The notes beneath the pieces were generated by a model. That model had not been told where the DNA came from, did not search any database, and saw only the letters and a list, made by a program, of their open reading frames with translations. Both the position numbers and the translations under genes were made by a program. Shown here piece after piece: positions 43,109 to 50,366 of a stretch of DNA of 64,000 nucleotides. The stretch comes from Bacteroidales bacterium (lineage in GTDB: Bacteria; Bacteroidota; Bacteroidia; Bacteroidales; FEN-979): contig JALNWE010000002.1 in the NCBI GenBank assembly GCA_023231065.1, positions 1-64,000 on the forward strand. Reading direction: 5' to 3'. How positions within the stretch are numbered: position 1 is the stretch's first letter; every line of letters starts with the position of its first letter.

Positions 43109-45862
43109 ATGAGAAACCTTAGGATTTCGTTGCTTATCATTGCCGCTGCTACTGCCCTTACAGGTATCATATGGCTGGGGTATAACCTTTACACCCGGAT
43201 TGGCCCTCCTTCAGAATCGCCTTTTAATGCCATTCCTGGTAACACAGCCCTCATCATCAAGCTCAATAAGGCAGGGAACCTGCTCGAAGAGCTTAATCGC
43301 TCCAACCTGCTGTGGAAATCGATTTCCCATTTCCCGGGAATCAATTCCATAAGGAGTGAATTGCAGTTTATTGATTCCGCGAGCCGGAAAAATGAGAAAT
43401 TCCGGAAAAGCTTCCAGCAATCCAATCTGTTGATTTCGATTACCCTCAGCGGACGCAATACTTTTGGGGCACTTTACCTTGCATCTACCGGGGGAAAGAA
43501 CCCCGAAGACAATATTCTTGGCTTTATGAAAGAGATCGGGGAAAGCAAAGCCATTATAACCGAAACTCCCTATTTCACGACCCGGTTACACCGCATTCAG
43601 TTCAAGGGGAGCCGGAATCCTTTTTATTTTGCAGTTCTCAAGGGTATCTTGCTTGTTTCTTATCAACCCGACCTGGTTAAAAAGGGAATTGACCGTCTAT
43701 CGCTGAACACCCCACTTGCCGCTTCGTCAGGGTTCCGCCTGGTCGAAGCCACATCTGGTAAAAAAGCAGATGCGAACATCTATGTCAATTATCGGTTTTT
43801 TTCGCTGGTCCTTTCAAAAATAACCCATATTGAAAGCGTTCCCGATCTTATCAAATTCGCTTTTTTTGCCGATTGGAGTGGCCTTGACCTGATCATTAAA
43901 AAAGATGAATTGCTGTTCAACGGGATCACGGTAACTTCAGATAGTACTCAACATTTTCTTTCACTTTTTACCGAGCAGAAACCGCAAAAAACTGAAATAG
44001 CCACCATCATCCCTGAAGAGGCGCTGTATTTCACCGTTTATGGCTGGAGCAATTCATCCCGTTTCACGCAACGTTTTCAAAATAAAGCTCCCCGCGAAGA
44101 AAGCTTCACGGGTTATCAGAGCCCTGCAACCCGTCTTTCAAGACAATACCTGATTTCTGTCAACGACTATTTCCTGCCTTGGGCTGACCGGGAAGGGGGT
44201 ATATTTGTTATTAATGATTCCAAAAACTCAACAGAAATACCTTACGCGGCCATTCATTGCGGCGATGAAAAGAGCGCCTTATCTCATCTGGGAAAGTTGG
44301 CAAAAATTACCGGAATAAAAATGGACTCCGGACTTTATAAAGGACAACGATTCTATAAAATGGCGCTTTCAGGATTTCTCCCGGCCATCTTCGGGGAAAT
44401 GTTCAGCAAAGTCGATCCGAAATGTTTCACTATATTGAATGGGTATCTTATTTTCGGATCTTCTCCAAAAGACCTGGAACCTGTGATTGAAGCCTGGCAA
44501 AAAAATACCACACTGGCAAAAGACCCGATCTACATCGATTTCGCCGCTGATTTGAATGAGAAATCAAATGTTTATTGTTTTTTCAACACCCGTAATGCAA
44601 TCCAGCACCTTAATGCTATTTTAAGCCCGGACCTGGCCAGCCAGTTGAATCCGGTGATGGACAGCATAAAAAAATTCGAATCAGTGGCTTTTCAATATTC
44701 AAATATGGATGGCTTGTTTTATTCGAACATCGTGCTGCGGTATGATCCTAACCTGGGGAAGGAAGGGCCTTTGGAATGGCAGGCCAGGCTCGATACCAAT
44801 ATAACCGGACGTCCCAGGATAATCCAGACCGCACCATCCAGGCCCCCTGTGGTTATGGTGACCGATGAGGCAAACAATCTTTATATGATTAATGCCGATG
44901 GAAGTATTGCCTGGAAACTTCATCTGATGGGCGATCTGAAGGGGGAAATTCATCCCTTGCATCTGCCTGGCAATGATTCTCTCTTCCTTATTTTCAATAC
45001 CGGTACACACCTTTATCTTGTAAAAGAAAATGGTCAGTTTGCTGATAAATACCCTATGCGGTTCCCACTGAATGCCACCAATGGCATTACAGTCGTTGAT
45101 CATGGCAAAGGTCGGGAATTCAGCATACTCGTTGCATTTCAGGATCACAGGGCCTATCATTTTACCCTCGACGGAATATCCATCACCAACTGGGATCGAC
45201 CCAATCTGAAAGAAGAAATTGATCAACCGATTGACTACCTGAGAATCAGAGGCCATGACTATTTTTTTATTACAGGGGAACAGGGCCATGTCCTGATTGC
45301 TGATGAAACAGGCGCTAACCAAATCACATCAGGTCTAAAATTCCTGCATGCCAAAGGATCGGGGTTTTATCTTAACCGGACCAATAAAAAGGGACTTTTT
45401 CTAACCACTAATCCCGATGGGAAAGTGCTCATTATCCAGGAAAACGGAATTTTTACCGAAGTCGGTTTGAATCTCTATTCAAAGGAATACCGCTTTTTTT
45501 ATGAAGATATCTCGGGGAGTGGACAGCCTGAATTGATTTTCACCGATAAAAACAGAATAGATTACTATCAGCGTACCTTTGAACTTCTTTACTCTTATTC
45601 TTTTCGAAGGGAAATAACCATGCCTCCATTCCTGATCCGGGTACCTGGCGAAAAAGTGATGATAGGAGTTGTTACTCCGGAAACCAATGAATTGTTCTTG
45701 TTTGATCAGAATGGAAAACGGGAACTGAAATCGGGAATCCGGGGAAACACTGCATTCGATATAGGATATCTTCAAAATCCAACGCTGAAGAGCCTTGTGG
45801 TCGGCTCCGGTAAATACCTCAGGAACTACCGTTTACCGGAGCTTCAGGATAGACCCCGGTGA
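43109..45862 (+). CDS. Large membrane-anchored protein with C-terminal propeller-like region
   Basis: A 917-residue protein anchored by one N-terminal TM (about 7-27), with the rest predicted to be periplasmic. Residues 40-560 look like a DUF3352-type region: repeated alpha/beta stretches with LIIKLNKAG, FYFAVLKGILLVSYQPDLVKKGID and FTILNGYLIFGSSPKDLEPVIEAW, as in proteins with successive similar halves. Residues about 580-917 contain short beta repeats such as VVMVTDEANNLYMINADGSIAWKL, DSLFLIFNTGTHLYLVKENGQ and VLIIQENGIF, typical of a PQQ-like or WD-like propeller. I do not recognise a characterised homologue. Its 3' end overlaps the convergent glucosaminidase gene by 30 bp. Confidence 0.7.
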   Translation: MRNLRISLLIIAAATALTGIIWLGYNLYTRIGPPSESPFNAIPGNTALIIKLNKAGNLLEELNRSNLLWKSISHFPGINSIRSELQFIDSASRKNEKFRKSFQQSNLLISITLSGRNTFGALYLASTGGKNPEDNILGFMKEIGESKAIITETPYFTTRLHRIQFKGSRNPFYFAVLKGILLVSYQPDLVKKGIDRLSLNTPLAASSGFRLVEATSGKKADANIYVNYRFFSLVLSKITHIESVPDLIKFAFFADWSGLDLIIKKDELLFNGITVTSDSTQHFLSLFTEQKPQKTEIATIIPEEALYFTVYGWSNSSRFTQRFQNKAPREESFTGYQSPATRLSRQYLISVNDYFLPWADREGGIFVINDSKNSTEIPYAAIHCGDEKSALSHLGKLAKITGIKMDSGLYKGQRFYKMALSGFLPAIFGEMFSKVDPKCFTILNGYLIFGSSPKDLEPVIEAWQKNTTLAKDPIYIDFAADLNEKSNVYCFFNTRNAIQHLNAILSPDLASQLNPVMDSIKKFESVAFQYSNMDGLFYSNIVLRYDPNLGKEGPLEWQARLDTNITGRPRIIQTAPSRPPVVMVTDEANNLYMINADGSIAWKLHLMGDLKGEIHPLHLPGNDSLFLIFNTGTHLYLVKENGQFADKYPMRFPLNATNGITVVDHGKGREFSILVAFQDHRAYHFTLDGISITNWDRPNLKEEIDQPIDYLRIRGHDYFFITGEQGHVLIADETGANQITSGLKFLHAKGSGFYLNRTNKKGLFLTTNPDGKVLIIQENGIFTEVGLNLYSKEYRFFYEDISGSGQPELIFTDKNRIDYYQRTFELLYSYSFRREITMPPFLIRVPGEKVMIGVVTPETNELFLFDQNGKRELKSGIRGNTAFDIGYLQNPTLKSLVVGSGKYLRNYRLPELQDRPR

Positions 45863-46780
45863 AGGCTCTACCCCATGCGGAATGCCATTCCTTTTATACA
45901 GCATTTTCAATTTAATTCCGTAAAGTTGTGAAATCCGGTACAACGTTTCACCATCGGTTACCTGGTGAGTTGCAACAGCTCCTTTTCTGCGTTTGGGCTG
46001 CAGGTATACGATTTGTCCTGGTTCCAGCGCCGAAGAATGAGTCAGGTCATTGTAACGCATCAATCGCTTTTCAGAAATATAAAAATCGTGGGAAAGGATT
46101 GATAGATTATCACTTCTCCGGGCAATGGTCATCTGGAGCTCATTGTTTGCAAATACTTTCCTGTTATCCGGCCCTACAGCATACAGCTGAAAACGGCGAA
46201 GCCATGGTTGCGTAACAGGATCGTCAAAGTCCTCATCACTTTTCTTTAATGCCTCAGCATATAAAGGATTATCGAATTGGTACAGGGAATAGGTTTCGAT
46301 AATTTTTATCAGGCTCTCAGCATATTTCGGATTGGTTGCATAACCAGCTTTTTGCAGTCCTGTTGCCCATCCTTTATAATCTGTAATGGTCAGATTGAAT
46401 AAATCCCTGTACCGGTCCCGTTGTGTCAGAAAGAAAGAATGGTCCCTGAAAGAATCAAAAGGATTTTCATATTTCCTGAAACACTCGTTGGGACGGTCAT
46501 CATCTTCATAATAGGTTTCCCCGAACCACTCTTTATGACATTTGATGCCAAAATGATTATTGGCTTCCTTAGCCAGTGGGCTTTGCCCCGCTCTTGATTC
46601 ATGGATCCCCTGAGCCAATGTAACACTGGCCGGTATATGGTATTCCATCATCTCCTGGATGGCAATTTCTTTATAAGTCTGGACATACTTCTCAACAATT
46701 TTTTGATACTCCGTTGATTGTGAAAAACCACCGGTAACAAAAAAAATGAAGGGCAACAAACAAATCAATATTTTATTCAT
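45833..46780 (-). CDS. Glucosaminidase with two LysM domains
   Basis: A 315-residue exported peptidoglycan hydrolase. After a signal peptide (ending GGFSQ) comes a GH73-type glucosaminidase domain (about 25-170) with the catalytic Glu61 in QGIHESRAGQSPLAKEANNHFG. Two C-terminal LysM modules follow (about 205-255 and 268-315, the latter HQVTDGETLYRISQLYGI). It likely cleaves GlcNAc-MurNAc bonds. The start overlaps murD2 by 8 bp, so the gene is the third member of the murL-murD2 operon. The end overlaps the convergent 917-residue-protein gene by 30 bp. Confidence 0.9.
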   Translation of the reverse strand: MNKILICLLPFIFFVTGGFSQSTEYQKIVEKYVQTYKEIAIQEMMEYHIPASVTLAQGIHESRAGQSPLAKEANNHFGIKCHKEWFGETYYEDDDRPNECFRKYENPFDSFRDHSFFLTQRDRYRDLFNLTITDYKGWATGLQKAGYATNPKYAESLIKIIETYSLYQFDNPLYAEALKKSDEDFDDPVTQPWLRRFQLYAVGPDNRKVFANNELQMTIARRSDNLSILSHDFYISEKRLMRYNDLTHSSALEPGQIVYLQPKRRKGAVATHQVTDGETLYRISQLYGIKLKMLYKRNGIPHGVEPSPGSILKLR

Positions 46781-48209
46781 GTCGTATTACCAATTCCCTG
46801 AAACGTTTTCCCCGCTCCTCGAAGTTCTTGAATTCATCATAGCTGGCTGCCGCGGGAGAAAGCAGGCAACAATACCCAGGCCGGGTTTCCCGAAAGGCGA
46901 TTTCCCTGAAATTGTCAAACCGGTTGATGTAAAACAGTTTTTTATGACAGAAATCAAGTTGCTCAATATTTTCACCAATCCTTTTCCCTGCCGCACCCAC
47001 CAGGATGAGGTTCCGGATGGACGAATGGCACAGGAATCCAGCTAGTCCAGAATAATCGATCCCGCGGTCGAACCCTCCTGCAATAAGGGTATCCACCATT
47101 GGAATTGCCTTTATTGCTTCCATGCAGGCTTCCGGAATAGTCGCAATTGAATCATTATAAAAATGGATTGACCGGTTTTCACCCACATACTCCAGCCGAT
47201 GTGCCAATCCCTTGAAAGTAGAAATTCCATCTTCAATGTTTTCATGGGAAACGCCAGAAAGTATGGCAACATTGATTGCAGCTAAAATATTTTTAAGGTT
47301 ATGATCTCCACGGAGGAACCGTTCCTGATGAATTTTCCACACGGGGATGATCCTTTTTCCATCAGAAAAACAGAGCATTCCTCCTTTTATGAAACCGCCC
47401 GGAGCGTACTCCTGTTGCAAGGAAAAAGGATAGCTTTTTCTTACAGCCGAATAGGGCGCTATCTTTTCAGATACAAGCACGTCGTCCGCATTGAATATCA
47501 ACAGATCCTCCGCGGTTTGAAATTTTGTAATGTTGATTTTGGCCAACTGATATGCTTCAAATCCGGAATAGGCATCAAGATGCTCCTGATATAGGTTCAA
47601 AACAATGGCAACGTGAGGGCCAATAGTAATATATTCAAGCTGATGGGAAGATAGTTCAAATACAATTTTTGTCCATGAGGCGATCCGGTCAATAAAATGA
47701 AAAGCCGGATTTCCGATATTACCCAGCAGGACCGAATCTTCGCCAGCTGTCTGAAAAATATGATGGATCAGGCTGCTGGTAGTACTTTTACCCTTCGTCC
47801 CGGTCACACCGATAATTTGCGTTGAGTAAGCCTGGAGAAAAAGGTCAGTCTGTGAAGTGATCCTTTGGCGAGGAATTCCGGAAGTACTTGGAGAAGAATT
47901 TTCCGTAAAACACTGAATGGCGCTATTTTCCACAAACTGCCAGATTGGGATCCCTGGTGATCTCATAATGAAATCATATTCCGATATCCTTTCAAGATAA
48001 TCATCGCCGGTGATAAAAGTCAGGTTCCTGTCTTCCCTGATGATAGGATTTTCACGAATGGCAGGATCCTTATCGGCAATGGCCAGTGGTTTATCCGGAA
48101 AAATCCGGCGTAACACCGTGTAACTGGACTGGCCTTCCCGTCCAAATCCGAGAAGGACCAACGATTTGCCGGTAAATTTATTTCTGATCAGGTCAAGCAT
48201 TCCGGACAT
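46773..48209 (-). CDS. murD2: MurD-type ligase, probably MurD2 (L-Glu adding)
   Basis: A 478-residue Mur ligase. Rossmann-like N terminus (SLVLLGFGREGQSSY), ATP P-loop GVTGTKGKSTTSSLIHH (about 134-150), central domain with IVFELSSHQLEYI and NLYQEHLDAYSGFEAYQLAKINI, then RGDHNLKNILAAI and the C-terminal FKGLAHRLEYVGENRSIHFYNDS. MurD normally adds D-Glu to UDP-MurNAc-L-Ala. The gene directly upstream (overlap 17 bp) is a murL-like epimerase, the partner of MurD2 in Xanthomonas, where MurD2 adds L-Glu. That assignment rests on context; ligase-family membership is certain. A glucosaminidase gene overlaps downstream. Confidence 0.85.
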   Translation of the reverse strand: MSGMLDLIRNKFTGKSLVLLGFGREGQSSYTVLRRIFPDKPLAIADKDPAIRENPIIREDRNLTFITGDDYLERISEYDFIMRSPGIPIWQFVENSAIQCFTENSSPSTSGIPRQRITSQTDLFLQAYSTQIIGVTGTKGKSTTSSLIHHIFQTAGEDSVLLGNIGNPAFHFIDRIASWTKIVFELSSHQLEYITIGPHVAIVLNLYQEHLDAYSGFEAYQLAKINITKFQTAEDLLIFNADDVLVSEKIAPYSAVRKSYPFSLQQEYAPGGFIKGGMLCFSDGKRIIPVWKIHQERFLRGDHNLKNILAAINVAILSGVSHENIEDGISTFKGLAHRLEYVGENRSIHFYNDSIATIPEACMEAIKAIPMVDTLIAGGFDRGIDYSGLAGFLCHSSIRNLILVGAAGKRIGENIEQLDFCHKKLFYINRFDNFREIAFRETRPGYCCLLSPAAASYDEFKNFEERGKRFRELVIRHE

Positions 48210-49578
48210 CTGATAAAAGAATCATAAATTCAGGTAAAAGAAAATGATCGCGCCCTATCTGGCTCAACGCATCCCGGAAATCAAGATCCCGGTATTGATC
48301 ATATTGTGATGAGCTGCGGTACCATGCTAATAGGGCGGGTAATTCCTCCTGACCATGACGACGTAAGATTTCGCACAACGCCAGGTTGACTTCATTTATC
48401 GTCCCCACACAGTCGAATGGCTTTTCATGGGCGATGCCGGCCAACTGATCAAAATATAGTTTCATCTCCGGATCATTGGCATCCAATAAATTTTTTCCGA
48501 AAATCGCGATCAACTTCTCCTGGGTAAGAAACGGGGACAAAATAATATAAGTGAACAGACATTTCGCACATCTTCCGCACCATGAATCTGTTTTGCTTCC
48601 GACATTACAGCTTCGGAAAACCTTATGATATGCCGTAAAACCAGAAAAAAGGGAAGCGATCTGCAGTTCATTCAACGGACGTAAAAAACTGAAATAATTT
48701 ATTCCAGGCGCAATGGACTCATTCACATATTTTCTGTAATCTCCTTCAAACACCAAGGATTTGGAATATTGATGGTTAATGGTAGTCCCTTCGATGGTCG
48801 CTTCATTGGCGCTGGATTCGTTCGACAGGGCAACGTGCCTCCGGCTTGTCATGATGGATGCCAGCGTGGTATAAAAAGCCAATAAAGCCGAGAAGGGGGT
48901 ATGCCCGTTTAAAAAGCCTTCCTCATTTAGTTTTAGCAATAAAGGATCAAGGGTACGGATGATCTCAAAACATTCATCCCTCCGGTAACCCCCTGCGAAA
49001 ATCGTTTCCAGACTGGCTCCGCGCGGATTCATAATCAGCGGGATACAATCCCGCTGGGGCCCCAGGATCTCTAATGTTACCGAAGAATCTTTCCCGCCTC
49101 CGACAGGGATAATCACTCCATCAGATAGTAGAAACCCTGCAACAGGGGGAAGCTTGCCGGATGCCATTTTTACCTGCATGAAACTTTCCTCCTTTTCCGT
49201 TATTGAATTCAAGTAGAAAAATTCACCCAGGCCATGAAAGTAAAGTTTCTTCCACCAAGCCACCTGTTCAGGGGAAATGGCAAAAGGATAGAGTATTACA
49301 GTAGGGGAACAGGTCACCTTCCAGTAACTGATCAACTCGATCATCCCAATATTGAAAAGGATGTTATCAAGTTTACCAGCGATGGAGGCATCAGGCAGAA
49401 AACAGGACTTCCGCGGAATAAAAAAAGAAGGCTTGAAATAATACCGGTCTGAAAGGTTGAAGGTGTATTGAACATGAAGTCCGGCTTTGCTAAGAGAATA
49501 TTCCTGTTTTTCAAAAGCAAAAAAAGGAAATTCAAGTCGTAGCTCAAGAAATTTTGCCTGCCGGTTCGATTTCACCAT
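48193..49578 (-). CDS. murL: MurL-like UDP-MurNAc-L-Ala-L-Glu epimerase
   Basis: A 461-residue protein that I recognise as MurL-like. MurL uses ATP to epimerise the terminal L-Glu of UDP-MurNAc-L-Ala-L-Glu to D-Glu. A PP-loop-type ATP motif PVGGGKDSSVTLEIL lies at 158-172. Further conserved-looking parts are HVALSNESSANEATIEG, FEGDYRKYVNESI, SFLRPLNELQIASLF and a four-Cys cluster (SCNVGSKTDSWCGRCAKCLFTY), perhaps a metal site. It is the first gene of a three-gene operon with murD2 and the glucosaminidase. The pairing with a MurD-type ligase is the main support for the assigned reaction; experimental proof is lacking. Confidence 0.8.
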   Translation of the reverse strand: MVKSNRQAKFLELRLEFPFFAFEKQEYSLSKAGLHVQYTFNLSDRYYFKPSFFIPRKSCFLPDASIAGKLDNILFNIGMIELISYWKVTCSPTVILYPFAISPEQVAWWKKLYFHGLGEFFYLNSITEKEESFMQVKMASGKLPPVAGFLLSDGVIIPVGGGKDSSVTLEILGPQRDCIPLIMNPRGASLETIFAGGYRRDECFEIIRTLDPLLLKLNEEGFLNGHTPFSALLAFYTTLASIMTSRRHVALSNESSANEATIEGTTINHQYSKSLVFEGDYRKYVNESIAPGINYFSFLRPLNELQIASLFSGFTAYHKVFRSCNVGSKTDSWCGRCAKCLFTYIILSPFLTQEKLIAIFGKNLLDANDPEMKLYFDQLAGIAHEKPFDCVGTINEVNLALCEILRRHGQEELPALLAWYRSSSQYDQYRDLDFRDALSQIGRDHFLLPEFMILLSDVRNA

Positions 49579-49588
49579 AAAATGGTAT

Positions 49589-49596
49589 TATATTTG
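49589..49596 (+). promoter_or_regulatory. Candidate -7 box for yqgE
   Basis: TATATTTG (TAnnTTTG), 38 bp upstream of the ATG at 49635. It supports that start over an upstream GTG at 49596. Confidence 0.5.
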
Positions 49597-49634
49597 TGTC
49601 AATAGCCATCAAAATTACAAAATTTGAAGACGCT

Positions 49635-50195
49635 ATGGATAAACCACTGATAAAACCCAAACAAGGAATCATTCTTATATCGGAACCTTCCCTCCGGGAT
49701 TTTTATTTTCGCCAGTCCGTGGTATTATTAGCTGAACACAACGAAGAGGGAACCTTTGGAGTGATTATCAATAAACCCATTGAAGCGCGTATCAGGGATG
49801 TCATCAAGGACTTTCCAGATAAAGATATGCCCGTGTACTTGGGAGGCCCCGTAAAAACAGACAGTATCTTTTTCATTCATACCCGCCGGAATATTGATCA
49901 TAGTCTTCCGATCATGCGTGGATTATACTGGGGAGGCGATATTGATGTAATACGTAACCTGCTCGAAAATGATGAGTTGACCGACCGGGATATCCGCTTT
50001 TTCGTAGGGTATTCGGGCTGGCATCCCAATCAGCTTGATCGTGAGATCCTCGAAAAATCATGGATCCTCTCGCATACCACGGTTTCTGAAGTGATCAGGG
50101 CTGATTCTGAAAAACTCTGGAGCAACCACCTGAAAAGCATGGGTAAGGATTATGCAATCTGGGCAAATTTCCCGATCGATCCGACGTTTAACTGA
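49635..50195 (+). CDS. YqgE/AlgH family protein
   Basis: A 186-residue YqgE/AlgH protein. The family pattern is clear: PKQGIILISEPSLRDFYFRQSVVLLAEHNEEGTFGVIINKP, then VYLGGPVKTDSIFFIHT and FFVGYSGWHPNQLDREI. The biochemical role is unknown. AlgH was named for an effect on alginate in Pseudomonas and may be regulatory. It is divergent from the murL operon. The ATG at 49635 (MDKPLIKPKQG) gives the family's usual N terminus. Confidence 0.93.
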   Translation: MDKPLIKPKQGIILISEPSLRDFYFRQSVVLLAEHNEEGTFGVIINKPIEARIRDVIKDFPDKDMPVYLGGPVKTDSIFFIHTRRNIDHSLPIMRGLYWGGDIDVIRNLLENDELTDRDIRFFVGYSGWHPNQLDREILEKSWILSHTTVSEVIRADSEKLWSNHLKSMGKDYAIWANFPIDPTFN

Positions 50196-50243
50196 CGGGG
50201 AACAGGATGCGAAAACAGGATGCGAAATTTTGTATAATTATCC

Positions 50244-50251
50244 TATATTTG
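50244..50251 (+). promoter_or_regulatory. Candidate -7 box for hpdBCA
   Basis: TATATTTG (TAnnTTTG) upstream of hpdB; it would give a leader of about 40 or 110 nt depending on the start codon used. A TTTG at 50229-50232 is too close to serve as a -33 element. Confidence 0.45.
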
Positions 50252-50366
50252 TCATGGGATATATGAATGCGATAGGATAATAAGTTAAGCCATTAAACGG
50301 ATGATCAGCTCATCCGGGTATCCCTCCATTCCTTTATCCGTTTATCAATTAAAAAACCGTCAGGAG

